This document shows, piece by piece, positions 49,582 to 60,876 of a stretch of 64,000 nt of DNA. Location: the NCBI GenBank assembly GCA_000469685.2, contig LS997564.1, positions 24,672,459 through 24,736,458 on the forward strand. The letters run 5' to 3'. The DNA comes from Haemonchus contortus (taxonomy: Eukaryota > Nematoda > Chromadorea > Rhabditida > Trichostrongylidae). Position numbers and translations under genes: made by a program. Each line of letters begins with the position of its first letter. Within the stretch, counting starts at the first letter, position 1. The notes under the pieces were generated by a model. The model was not told the origin of the DNA and searched no databases. It was given only the letters and a program-made list of their open reading frames with translations.

Positions 49582-50167
49582 GTTTGGAGACGATAGGACA
49601 AGCGAGACGGCCTCCTCAACCACGACGCATCATCAGGGCATGACTTCATCTGCTTCTTGAATCGCCATCCTTATGAGACTTTCGTGTCGCTTACTGTGGC
49701 GAAATAATAGTAGTTAATAGGAACATTAGATCAAAGCTAACTGTAATGTTCAGCAGTCCATCGCTTCCTATCGTCGCGTTTATCACTTGCTTGGGAATTA
49801 TTTGGGAATGCTGCGTATGTCAAGAAATCGGATTCGAAGATAAAAAAAGATAGGGATCATGAGGACCCTAGAAGAAAATTTCCACGGTACACTCAATCCT
49901 GACATAATTACTTTGGTATATGAAAATGAGTTCCGGATTCCCGTTGATACCGGAGGAGATATGTAAGTTGTGAGGAGGAACAACATCGATCCAAGTTTTT
50001 GATAGCACTGATACCCCACTTTCCCTTCTATCCCACTATGACCACCGTCTGTTCATTTCTTTGACTTACATTCCCTTTTTGTGCCATTACGACATCTCTG
50101 AAGGCAGCAAACAACTTACTCCTATCTGAGAAGCACTATTTTTTAGGTAGTTCCTTAAAATTTGACA
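49582..50167. other. Intergenic stretch; nothing recognised
   Basis: No supported gene or repeat between the MITE at 49003 and the pseudogene at 50168. Confidence 0.4.
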
Positions 50168-50530
50168 TTAAATCTCTGGAAAAACACAAGTAAATTCAGG
50201 AAGGCAAACGTTTTTTTCCTCGATCACCAAGTCCGCCTTCACGCCATGCAGAGATCTCAAATATTCCAATGTCTTCTCATCCAGTTCAGTACACCACTTC
50301 TGTGAACGAAGTTTACAACAACTACGATGTTCAGCTAACGCATCGTATTTCAGTTGATGTTTGAATGCTGCTTTTACGCGTCTGAAACAAGTATCTTCTG
50401 GAATCTCAGAAATAGTTCTGGCTATTTTGATAACAAGTTTATGAGGTAGTGAGATCGGTGGCATTCGTCATTATCGTGTCTAATTCGGCATTCATCAAGA
50501 AGAAAGGAGCACAAAGAAGTTGAAAAGCAT
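50168..50530 (-). pseudogene. Decayed paralogue of the 51469 secreted-protein gene
   Basis: Minus strand. The start (ATG at 50530, MLFNFFVL) matches the signal-peptide exon of the paralogue, but one C is missing near 50507, which shifts the frame, and the segment holding the GTGAGT donor is deleted (near 50477; the next shared sequence is TAATGACGA). Exon 2 (50168-50381) follows a good acceptor (TGTTTCAG) and remains open for 71 codons: RVKAAFKHQLKYDALAEHRS onward with QKWCTELDEKTLEYL, aligned with RSAKVAFKQL and QKWSDELEQRALEYL of the paralogue. The open exon 2 could still be used with another first exon. Confidence 0.6.
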
Positions 50531-50901
50531 TTTCAACTGAGTTATCTGGCCATTATCCGTTTATAGATGATGGGGCGAGTGCAGCTGCTTGTACGGCAAA
50601 GCGAGCTAAGCGACAGTCGGAAAAAAATTCGCGAATAGCTCGGTTGCCACTTTCATGGCATGAACGTGGAATGCGAACAGCTTCGCGGAAAATATTTAGA
50701 AAACAAGATACCGATTGGCATGAAAAGAACTTATGGGGAATTCATACTCTCAAAAGCCACTCAGAAGCAGGGAAATCTGAGTATGGTAAAGAACTCAATA
50801 AATTCAGCGACTGCTTCTCTATTCTTTCGCTTTACGTATCATACTCGGTCTTTACGTGATCTCGTACAATACCCGTTGCTTTACAGATTCCACAACGGGT
50901 A

Positions 50902-51150
50902 TGGGTACATTCGTGCGATTCGGACCGCGCGCGGCATATTACGCGGCGAAATTCGTGGCGGTTCGAACGACTCTGGCGCCGAGTATTGGGGCACAAACTT
51001 GAACTAGAATAGTTGTATGGTCAGTTGATCCTACTAATATACTCTGCTTCAAGTTTGTGCTCCAATAATAGGCGCCAGGGTCGTTCGACTCATCCCGAAC
51101 TTCGCCGCGCAACTTGCCGCGCGCAGTCCGAATCGCACGAATGTTCCGTC
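50902..51150. mobile_element. Long-TIR palindromic MITE (copy 3)
   Basis: Arms share ATTCGTGCGATTCGGAC and GCGGCGAAATTCGTGGCGG with their complements on the right. It has the same architecture and spacer motifs as the copies at 40070 and 45384. It lies between the two divergent paralogues. Confidence 0.85.
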
Positions 51151-51177
51151 CCTCATTCCACAACAGTGGGCGGGACA

Positions 51178-51320
51178 TTAATCCAATTCCGGATGGATGC
51201 GGCAAACCGCGCGGCGAAAATCGTAGTGATTCAAACGACTCTGGCGCCTATCTTTGGGGCACAGGTCTTGAGTAGATTGGATAAGATATCTCCGGGCACA
51301 CGAACGTTCCGTCCCTCTCC
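51178..51320. mobile_element. Long-TIR MITE (copy 4, internally deleted)
   Basis: The left arm (GGATGGATGCGGCAAACCGC, GCGCGGCGAA) is present and most of the right arm is missing; the right terminus CGAACGTTCCGTCCC remains. Confidence 0.65.
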
Positions 51321-51379
51321 ATAACATGAACGAGGCTACCAAACAATTTGGAGGATGTTTTTTAGCCATCGCTTGGCTC

Positions 51380-51468
51380 AGCTTGTTATGCTCTGTCGTA
51401 CAGGCAGCTGTGCAGGCACCGATATCTTTAAATGGCTGAGGTGACCAGGAAAGTCTGTCACATCGAAA
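51380..51468 (+). promoter_or_regulatory. Putative conserved proximal promoter of the secreted-protein gene
   Basis: TCGTACAGGCAGCTGTGCA at about 51398 matches CCGTACAAGCAGCTGCAC upstream of the inverted paralogue (complement of 50580-50598). A TTTAAAT at 51428 (TATAAA in the paralogue) lies about 40 bases before the ATG. The conservation is seen directly; the promoter role is inferred. Confidence 0.45.
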
Positions 51469-51838
51469 ATGCTTTCCATTTTCATTCTGCTGCCTTTCTT
51501 CCTAGCGAATGCCGAGGTGGACAGTGAGTTCCTTTTTATTAATGACGAGGCACTCAGATCTCACTCATTATCTTGGTATCACATTAGTCAAGGCAACCTC
51601 CAAACTCTCAAAAACACATTCAGGAAGCGCGAAAGTAGCTTTCAAACAGCTCAACCGACAACACAATCCGAATATAGTGAGTTTTCTGATGGGTTTGACT
51701 GAGAAGGATCAATTTAGCAATGTTTATTCACAGAAGTGGAGTGATGAGCTGGAGCAAAGGGCACTGGAATATTTGGACCCGAACGATAAAGTGATGGTGA
51801 TCAGTGGACAAAAGTTTGTCCTTGAACTTATGTCATAA
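51469..51838 (+). CDS. Small secreted protein, two exons (89 aa), family unknown
   Basis: Exon 1 (51469-51523) encodes a hydrophobic signal peptide, MLSIFILLPFFLANAEVD, and ends at GTGAGT. A 100-bp intron ends ACATTCAG, and exon 2 (51624-51838) continues in phase to a TAA: RSAKVAFKQLNRQHNPNIVS onward, with QKWSDELEQRALEYL near the middle. The mature protein would be about 74 residues with no cysteines, unlike most small nematode venom-like proteins. AATAAA follows at 51911. A divergent paralogue at 50168-50530 shares the exon structure, which supports the model. I do not recognise the family; the sequence suggests a small exported helical protein. Confidence 0.7.
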
Positions 51839-53183
51839 CTTGTTTCTTTTTCCACGTTTATAATAACATGAGTTTAGAATTTACCCAAAGAGTAATACTC
51901 TGGAATTAGGAATAAAGCTGTTTAAATCCTTCGGAAGAGACATTTGGAAGAGAAAAGGAGAGGTAAGTCCAAGGATTGTTGAACCGTGGTCGTTAAGGTA
52001 GGGTAATATAATAAGGTATCAAGAATATTAAAAATCCCTTTATCCCTTGTCGTGAAGAACGCCGTTCATTCTGACAATCGATATGCATACGCAACGTCGA
52101 TCCCTTGCAATACCGGATACCCACGCTCCAGTTTCGCCTACCATGTAAAAATTGGCTGTACAGTGTAGGCGCTCGACGAAGCGCTCGCTCCGCGCGTTCG
52201 TCCAAACTACGTCACGCCGCAGCCGTCGCACGCGGCCACCCCACGATCTTCTACGAACGTCGCAGTTGTCATCGGGGCATACGGTTTGCGCTCGGTCCAC
52301 GGCAGTCAGTCTATGGTGAAGATAACACTGACTAGTGCAAATCATTCGATCCGCTGGCACCTAGTGGTACTGTAATGTCATCTAAAAATCGCAGTGGGCT
52401 GCGCCGTGGCGAAATGAGCGGTGTTTTGAGAGGCGCGCGGAACGGGCCTTCTCCATCGTGCAGACGTTTTTCCCATGACTGTTCATGAGCCCCCCCCCCC
52501 CACTAATAAATCATTTATTCTGTGAAATAGATATTTTCGTGATACCCCCACCGCACCGATCCGATTTTCTTGGGCCGTCTTGCTCGAGCATTGCATCAGT
52601 TGATCATTCTCGCATTTCAACGGGAAAAAATATCAAATTCAAGACGTTTACTCAGTCGAGCTTTCGAATTAACACGGGAGAAGATACCGAGCTTGATGAA
52701 GAAGCGTTTGTCAAGGTACTGCAGCTAGCGAAATTCCGAATAAAGCAGCAATCCCAGTTGAGAATATAGGCACACACTCCTGGGCTACCAAGGCAGGCCA
52801 TTCAATGATGGTGTCCAGTCCCTCAACGCCCGACTGTTTTCTCCAAGGAATGATTCAAAGAATGGGATCCGCTTGTACCGAGTCAGCCGCGGAGTAGGTC
52901 GACACTCCTTTCTTGAACATGAAGATGGCCAGATGCGGATTGTAGTTCATGAAGAGTGTCACCATGGAGGGTGGACAAATGTCCAGGTAAAGAGGCACAG
53001 GCTACGGCGAGATAGGTTTTCTAGGTTCTGCGGGAGGAAGAAGCTACTTATTGCTTTAAGAACTCGCTATATCTACTTGCAATCCATGGGTCCTATAAAG
53101 GTCGGAGTGAGGAAATCAAAAATTTGTTCCAACTACACCGGAATAACATACAAACTGTAATGGCTATATCGTTAACGATATCT
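51839..53183. other. Downstream of the secreted-protein gene; no gene recognised
   Basis: 51839-51975 is the 3' flank that is also duplicated at 53230-53370. About 52010-52430 is absent from the duplicate and may be an insertion. A poly-C run is at 52490-52501. Frames at 52485-52769 and 52873-53160 are open but match nothing I recognise. Confidence 0.4.
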
Positions 53184-53370
53184 TAGCACTGGAATATTTG
53201 GACCCGAATGTGATGGGGGAAATTTGCTTTTTAACTCTCGTCACAATTCGTTTCTTTTTCCACGTTCATGAATTCAGGATTAGCTCAAAGAATGATACTG
53301 ATAGACGAGGAACAAAACTGTTCAAAGCCTCCTCAAACGACATTTGGAAGAGAAGGGAGGAGGTAGGTTC
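53184..53370 (+). pseudogene. Duplicated 3' fragment of the secreted-protein gene
   Basis: AGCACTGGAATATTTGGACC and the downstream 3' flank (GTTTCTTTTTCCACGTT, GACATTTGGAAGAGAA) repeat the end of exon 2 and 3' UTR at 51762-51970, with deletions. The coding part after LEYLDPN is lost, so this is a non-functional duplicate. Confidence 0.75.
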
Positions 53371-53374
53371 AACT

Positions 53375-53935
53375 AATCGTGGTCATATTGGGGTAAAATT
53401 GGGCGTATCGTGGAGACCTTTTTCCCATCACTGCTCATATGAACCCTATCTCCTCATTTCTCCAAATCTTGTCTCTTCGGTTCACTTCATTTTACTGCTC
53501 ACACTGCATTTCTTGGGACTTTTGAAAATACGAAAATTTGAAGATAGAAAACGGTTGTTCACTAAACTTGGCAGATAGCGGATAAAATCTTGCTCTTACG
53601 TTCTGATGAGAGAGGTGGTGTTCGATCTTTTTGAGGTTTCCGCTCTCAATGATGCTTCGCAATATGGATGCAATACTGTCCCCATAACGAATTCAGAAGA
53701 GGAGCTAGTTCTGAGATACGCTTGTATCTATATCAAAAACTGAAGAACACTATTCACACAGTTATTGGGGCTCTCAATAAAATGATTATTCGAGTAGAAC
53801 GAACAAAGGCGTCATGAATTAAAAAGGAACTGCATTGTTCCTCACTGGTCAACCACTTCAAAACGTGTCATGCTCCAAATTTCGTGCACAATGTCCGTAC
53901 ATCCTGTGTAATGAGTGAGCAGTGCATGATTCGTA
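53375..53935. other. Intergenic stretch; nothing recognised
   Basis: No supported feature between the gene fragment and the MITE. Confidence 0.4.
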
Positions 53936-53937
53936 AG

Positions 53938-54442
53938 TTAAAGGCACAGTCCACGATAAAAATGGTTTCTGAGGCTTCCCAATACTATGAATTTGAGATT
54001 CCTCCTTATGCCATACCTGCCGTTATAAGGTCGAACAACGTCACGGATAGGGCACAGTAAGGGGCCACGGATTGTACCATGTGAATGCCACACCCATCGT
54101 GGACGAGTTTCAACGTCTTTGTAGAAGCTGCCCTATCTCAAGAGACTCCCATGTAGTATGCTCAAACAACTTGTCATAACTCGTGGCGCCAGTGAAAGGC
54201 ATATTCGGGTAATTTCAGCTTGGTGTAGTCATCTCTTCGAGCAATGGAAGCAAGTTCAATCTCGTCCAAACACCGCTTACATGACACTACCGTTACGGTG
54301 ATCTCGTACAACCTACTTTCAAAAAGCTTTACAGTAGGCTGATTTTTCGCTTTCTTCGCCACCGATGTACTCCTCTATATTAACACTTCCAGTTTTCTAC
54401 CTGAAAATGGTACCCTAAAATTACAGTGGACTGTGCCATTAA
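53938..54442 (+). mobile_element. TTAA-family MITE (copy 3)
   Basis: Ends TTAAAGGCACAGTCCACG and CAGTGGACTGTGCCATTAA are complementary and both bear TTAA. The interior differs from the copies at 46558 and 49003, so only the termini are shared: a second subfamily mobilised by the same kind of transposase. Confidence 0.75.
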
Positions 54443-54867
54443 CTGGCGTTCAGCCTTGTTTTCCTACTGACAGGAAGCATATTCTGTGAGCAAATAGTAT
54501 CGAGGTAAGTTAAAAGAAAATGAGATATTTGCATGCTGTCTATCAAATCGAATAAACAGAGCTCTCACATCCAGGTTTTCTTAGTTGACGTCAATTACAT
54601 GAGCAAAGAACGTTGCCATTGGTTATTAGTACGAATTACAGTACAAGATGTGAATATATACACCAAACTGCCAGTAATTGGTGAATCGCGATCAGCTATC
54701 CGGAGCATCTCAACTTATGAAGCAAGTAGCGGTTTGAAAATTTGAGGAGTTCCAAGTGTGAGTTTCAAAGTGGAGCTAATTCGTGCAAGGTATAACTAAG
54801 GTTACCACATATCAATAGACGCCACTCTTAACGAAGCTAACATTATCGAGAAACAAATTATTCTTAG

Positions 54868-55402
54868 TGTTTCACACTGCTTTGCCGTACATGTTTGTTA
54901 TGGTAGAAACCGCTTTATTCAGTCGACGTCTCGAACGAATCGTCATCTTCAGAACCTGGAAGCAGTTTCGAGCTCCTGATGTGTGGGTTATTCGGCCAAG
55001 CTACCAAAGCATTAGCGCAGTTGCAACAGCTCCTAAAAACTTGAACACGAAAAGACTTTCTCCAAGAAACCGACCTTCTGCGGTTCCACCGATGTTGGCG
55101 TCGCCATCGATTTTGTGAATGACAAGGGACCAATGAGACACTGTTGACGATCGTTGGATAAGAGTTACGCGGAGGTCTTGACCGGTGGCAACGCTGGGAT
55201 TGGTGTTCAAGTTTCTGAGAGCTGTTGCAGCTGGGCTAGCGCGTTTGCTTGCCTGGTTGGGTAAGCCACATACCAGGAGCTCCGAGCTGCTCTCAACTCC
55301 CTGAAGGGCGACGATTTGTCCGAAACGTTGACCAAATAAAGCGGTTCGTACCGTAACAAACCTGTACCGCAAAGCTGTGTGAAACGTGCAACACATGTCC
55401 AT
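54868..55402. repeat. Inverted pair of Penelope-type terminal repeats
   Basis: The left part (54868-55130) is the complement of the right part (55131-55402); both contain the segment found at 44060-44290 after the GIY-YIG remnant (GTTCAAGTTTCTGAGAGCTG and GTTTGTTATGGTAGAAACCG-type sequence). Head-to-tail inversions of terminal repeats are a known arrangement in Penelope-like elements. No RT lies between the arms. Confidence 0.65.
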
Positions 55403-56275
55403 GTTTCAAAAAGACCGAACGCGAAGTTATCATTCTTAGTACTAAGCTATTTTGCTCTGTTTGGATTCGAAATAGCGTCAGCACTACGCACAGTTTGGAT
55501 TGTAAAGTCCTGTTCAGATGTGTCTAAATACTTCTACTGTTTTCGACAACACTTTTTCAATGGTACAATGCATATCAGTAGCTGCTTCACTGCTCTGTTT
55601 GCACAAAGGAGCTATTCAGACAATTCCGCAACATTTTTTACAGAAAAAAGAACAATACCTACCCCAGGACATTGAGTTTCCTCGTGGCAGGTAATGCTGC
55701 CAAGGTTGTTCTCATCCTCACACTGTTAGCTTTCTTCCTTCTTCAAAACGCAGTTCACTATAATTTTAGGGTTACCCGGTTAAGACGAATAATGGAAGTG
55801 GAGGTCGAGAATAGTGCGTTGTTGGCGGCGGAGAAAACACAATATCCGCGTCTCCAGAGTTCCTGCGTGTGCGGTCACAGGGAGTTGTCGATTCGTAATC
55901 GATGTCTCAGTCGCCCCCTCGACCCGCTAACCCTTTACGCAATGTGCCCAAAAGAGAAAGCCATTGTCTCCTATTCTGGCAAATATTCATTCGAATGCAG
56001 TACTCGACGACGATGCTGCTAAGCTTCTGAGCAGTATTCAGCTATTCATATTCTAGCTGCTTGAGCCCCAAAAACACTTCCTTATTGGATCAACTGCTTA
56101 CGAAGCTATCTTGTCTATCCCTGGATGCGGCTAATACCGAGAAGCGAGGGAGTTCCATCGTGATTCATGGTGTCCAGGAAGCCGACGCTGGCTTATCCGC
56201 ATCACTTCACTCAGTAGTTTACAGAGAGGTGTGTTTCTGAAATTCCCGACGTTCTTGACATCGGAACTCGGCCAA
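55403..56275. other. Intergenic stretch; no gene recognised
   Basis: The plus-strand frame at 55672-56022 (116 codons) starts like a signal peptide but overlaps a diverged MITE end (AACGCAGTTCACTATAATTTT as AACGCAGTTCACTATAATT), so I do not call it a gene. Confidence 0.45.
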
Positions 56276-56279
56276 TTGA

Positions 56280-59195
56280 GGTGCTCCGAATGAGCAAAGT
56301 TGGTCAAAAGCTCAGACTGATCAAATGTGTCTTTACTTCCAGTGGAGTTACCTTTCAAACTCTTCCTATTACAAAACAGTTGCGTTCTTCGCCGAAACCT
56401 TCTAGCGTGTTCACAAGAAACTCGACGACTCCCGGGCAAAGAGCGATCGATCGTGATCTTCGGAAACGTTCCCACGAACTTAACCGTGACCAGCACAACA
56501 GCGAACGAGTTTTTGTAGTCTACAAACGTGAAATTGCAAAAGCATCAGATATAGCTCGTAAGCAAAAAACTAAATAGGATTGTGCTCTGCAAAAGATTGT
56601 GAATCCATCTCCAATATTCGGTCTTTTTATAAAAATTGTGCGTTTCTTAATGTTGAGGCAGCTGAGAGATATGATTTATACTTCTTTACTGAACTCAGCT
56701 GAAAAGCCATCATTTGGTTCCTTCTATGCTTAGTATTTGGATTGAAGAGTATGCTATTCTCCGTTGTGATAGGAGTTGGAGGACTGGAGGGGGAGTTGCT
56801 GTATTCAGAGAAACCTTAATTATACAACTCTATTCTCGGAGTCTGTTCCCGGTAGTTATGAATTTTTAGCCGCGGACATCGTTTTCCCCGACCCTTGCGT
56901 CAAAACTGTGCTACTATATAAGCCTCCGTCGTGTCCACCTGCTATGAACGAGCAATTAGGAAAAGCAGTCGGCGATTTAGCTACGATATCAATGCCTGTC
57001 TTCGTATTTGGTGATTTCAATATTCCAGAAATCGATTGGGTACAATGGAATAGCTGCAGAGATATCACTCACCCAATTATTGATACTTTTGCATCTCATG
57101 GATTTGAACAATACCTTGATCAGCCGACTATGTAACAATTTGTTCGGCCTTCTGCTTTCAAATGATCACTATCATATTAGCAGTGTTTCAACCAAGTCAC
57201 TAATAGGTCATAGCAATCATTTCTGTGTCTCTTTTAGTATCACGGGACGTAGTACTCCCTTCACTCTGGTTTTTAAAAGATTTGTCGCCAAGTGCAATTA
57301 CTCTGTCATCTGTAGTTACCTGTTCAATATCCAATGGTTTCCCTGTTTTGAGTCGGTAACCACTGTTGATGAAAAATACATGATGTTCCTCTCTATACTC
57401 AAGCACACCATAGATCTGTTTGTTCCTGGTGATTACAAACTCCCCACCAGAAATGCCCTCTCAGTTTATCTACAAAACATGATGAAACACAAGGATTGCT
57501 TCCTTCAGTATGGCAACCGGAGCGGTGATTGAACGAGTACAGAGCTTTTCCAGACAGATTCTCAGACAAGCCCATCAAATGCAATAGCAGTATTTAAAAG
57601 AAGATCATAGAATCCAGTAGTAAGCATCGCTTTTTTAATCTAACAGGTCAAAACTCAAAAGCAAATATTTGTTCACGGATTTGAAATTACAAGGTAGACT
57701 CCTAGTGAACGATTTTGAAGAGGCTAATGCCTTGGCGGCTGTGTTCAGCAAAGTGTTCCAAGACGGCAACAATGATTTTCCTCCATTCTCGTCTTACACT
57801 TCGAAGCAGATGTTGACTTTTTCAATACAAATGATATCCTTGACCACCTTGCAGGAAAAAATTGTTTCCTGATTCGCAACATGGATTTGCAACAGGAAGG
57901 TCTGTAGTCACGAATGTGCTTGAATCACTTAATGACTGGACAGAAGCTTCGGATGATAAGAAGAGTGTTTATGTAATCTACATTGACTTTACCAAAGCCT
58001 TTGATAAAGTCAGTCATAAAAAGCTGATCTATATAACTCGTAGTTTCCGTGATAATACAAGTGGATAGAGGAATGCCTCAGCGAGCGTAGTTATCAAATT
58101 CGCATTAACAACTTTTTCTCGAAAGTCCTTCACGCAGAGAGCGGGGTTCCTCAAGCAGGGGCCTTATCCCCCACACTTTTCAATATATTCTGCGGACTTG
58201 CCCATGATTTGCTCTCAGCATGATGTTGTGTGTAAACAGTATGCTGATGATTTGAAAATTTACACAGTTATTGACTCTCCTCTAGATGCCTATTCCCTAC
58301 AGTCTACCGTCAACAGCCTCGTCAAGTGTTCCACAGATTTGCAAATTCCTCTGTCCTATACCAAATCCTGCCATATGCATTTGGGTTCTCCTAGCTCGTC
58401 CGCTTACTTCATGGATACTAAGGAGATTTTCAAGGTTGATGAAGTTAAGGACCTAGGGTTCCTATACAATGATAACCTTGACTTCTCGTCGCATTGTAAC
58501 CTAATCTGCAAAAAGACGTACCATAGAACCTATATTTTCATAGCTCTGACAACCAAGGACAATAGAACACTTATCTCGGTTTACAAAACTTAAATCCATC
58601 CATTAGTGGAGAATGGGACCGTGGTATTCTGCCCGCATAAAAAGAAATAGATTTTCCAGTTGAGAAAGTCCAAAATAATTTTGGCACAAAAATCCTGATC
58701 CGTCGCGATGGCTTCTTGTATTTAAAAATATCAGAGGCCGAAATACGGAACAAGTGTTATGATCTTCGTTCTCTTCAGTCCAGACGAACTTTCTTTGACT
58801 TATGTATGTATGATTCAAAACCTGCTCAACGAGAATCCGCGATTGAAACTTCTCAGTTTAACAGCCTTATTCCATCTATCACCAGGGGCGGCCAGCTCAA
58901 ATTATCCTTTCCCGGACCTAAAACCATCATCAGGCGCACTTTTTTCACTGCCTTTCATGCCTGCGTTTCAGAAAATTCAACGGCTTCTCAGGCTCTAGGG
59001 CGTTCTCCAAACGTTCAATGGCAAAATTCATACAAAACACGTAGAGAAGGCATAGCTGGTACCATGTTTACATTTCTAGTCAAATTACTGTTGTTAGTTC
59101 AGTCTCGAGTGTTGCTGGTATTGTGTTTGGTGAGTCGTTTCCAACGCTGTCTTATACAAAGTATTGCTATATAAGTAAAAATAGATAAATAAATG
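56280..59195 (+). mobile_element. CR1-like LINE, nearly full-length but frame-broken
   Basis: In order: a basic segment (56281-56577) perhaps from the protein's N-terminal part; endonuclease (about 56750-57500) reading CDRSWRTGGGVAVFRE, VLLYKPPSCPP and VFVFGDFNIPEIDW (the catalytic GDFN); reverse transcriptase (about 57860-58600) with QHGFATGRSVVTNVLESLND, YVIYIDFTKAFDKVSHKKL (box A), SGVPQAGALSPTLFN (box B) and QYADDLKIYTVI with YADD at 58240-58251; then the 3' region YLKISEAEIRNKCYDLRSLQ, SRRTFFDLCMYD. The 3' end is an AT-rich simple tail (AAATAGATAAATAAATGAAT) at about 59178-59200. At least six frameshifts or stops separate the parts, so it is inactive. Confidence 0.88.
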
Positions 59196-59774
59196 AATAA
59201 AAGGCGTTGAAAAATTGGAGAAGGCCGGGCTCGGACTAGAGCATGACGAAAAGTGGAAGAGATATTTGGAAGGGCTGAAACTACTTTTATCGTAGGCGAG
59301 TTCGATTGGCGCTCCATCCTTCATTTTGTTTTCAAGTTTGTCACTTATTAGCGAAGCACGAGAAAAGAGCTCATTGCTTCTGCTTAGCCCAATATCCTTT
59401 CTCATGGTGAGCAAGGAAGTTTTTGTGGTACCAGCCTCTAATCAGAATTGTAATTGCTTTCCAAAAAGCAGTTAGATGCAAAGCAGGTTAGTTCCTCGGG
59501 AATCTTATCCCTAGTTGTTATGTTATACGATTATATTATGTTTATTACGCTGCTAAGGCAAACGCAAGAAAAGCCAGAAAATTACCATAAGAAGCAACAA
59601 GAAAACAAAACACAAACATTCGTAAATAGCAACTAACAAGTTTGCCCAAACCTATGCACCCAGGAAGAACAGAACGGTTAATCTCAAGGAGCTAGAAGGT
59701 CAAGGCTTTGGATAATGCTGCAGCTATGTATCGTTTGAACTTCTTTGAAGAACTTGGGATCACGAAACTCCTAG

Positions 59775-60165
59775 TCACTTTGTTGAATAAACTTCTAGCA
59801 CGGAACGTAAGCTCTTAGCTCTGACGTTTGTTCTGGGCCTCGCGAGAAATATTTTGATCGGACCTCCTCTAGTTCGAGAACGCACTATCTTATAAATTTC
59901 AAATGGGCCAAACTCATTGCATTGATACAGAAGCTTATAAACCATACATACGTCAAATACTTTGCGCCGTGATTCAAGAGTGGATAGATTGAAATACCTA
60001 TTCCGGATGGCGGCCTTAGGAACCCTAGAATAGAGAAAACTTCCAGTTTGAAGTAGGATTTTGTGTGTGAAGTTGTTTTGCACTTTTCTATTGCTTCAGC
60101 ATCCTTTTTCCTGGTGGGTTCAAACACAGTAGCGCCGAACTCCACGAGGGGCGGATGTACGTCTT
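59775..60165 (-). mobile_element. CR1-like LINE fragment, antisense
   Basis: The minus strand reads LEFGATVFEPTRKKDAEAIE, PKAAIRNRYFNLSTLESRRK and VFDVCMVYKLLYQCNEFGPF across two frames, the same C-terminal region seen at 31110-31750 and 58550-59000. It is a short dead fragment. Confidence 0.8.
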
Positions 60166-60169
60166 GTAG

Positions 60170-60860
60170 GTATGGACTGGTTCGTTGAGGAAAGTCCCTA
60201 AAAAATATGGAGCGTGCGCAAGCGGGCTATGTTACAACGATTACGTATGTGCGTGGAGAAGTCAAGAGTATTAGTGTAGGTAGAACCAAGATTGTGTGGT
60301 CAATCGACAGACCGCAATGGATATCTTCACTACTATACTTGAAAATTTAACTCAGAATCAAGAAAAATAGTGATTCAGTCACATCCGTTGCATTAAAAGG
60401 CATAACAGCTCGACTGATCAATGGCCTTCCAGAGAGAAAAAGCAGATCTACCCTATTCACATGCTTTTTGTAGTTTTGAAAATTTTTGTTTAGGTATGAT
60501 AAGCGCCTTTCTTGTAATTGTGTTCATGGGCGTTTAAATTAAAAAACGGACCGTCGTCTTCGGTATGATGGGTTCTGTACCAGGATTCATCTCCTGGATC
60601 TTTTTTGGTAGGTAAGCTTTTTCGAGGAACTTCTAGTACCTTCGGTAATTGGGAGTGATTACTGCGTAACAGTGGATTTGACATGTTAAAGCCGGGAAAC
60701 TTCTGTTATTAACCAGTTAAATCAGCCACTACGCGACCGCGCTCGGCAGATAGTCCCGCCTCGAATAAATATACTTGAAAAAGGAGAGTAACAAGGGCGA
60801 GATTTCCAATTCAAACTCAGAATTGGGCTGTTCTAATTTGCAGGTTCTCTTCCTTTTAGG
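60170..60860. other. Intergenic stretch; nothing recognised
   Basis: No supported feature. Upstream exons of the candidate gene at 60877 would have to lie here or farther left, but I could not find any. Confidence 0.4.
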
Positions 60861-60876
60861 TTGATCCGTTTCTTAC

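Noticed and set aside
52040..52360. 106-codon minus-strand Arg/Cys-rich frame
   Set aside because: It lies in a segment absent from the duplicate copy at 53184-53450, so it is more likely part of an inserted repeat than a gene.
55672..56022. Frame beginning with a signal-peptide-like stretch (VVLILTLLAFFLL)
   Set aside because: It overlaps a diverged MITE terminus (AACGCAGTTCACTATAA) and lacks splice or homology support.
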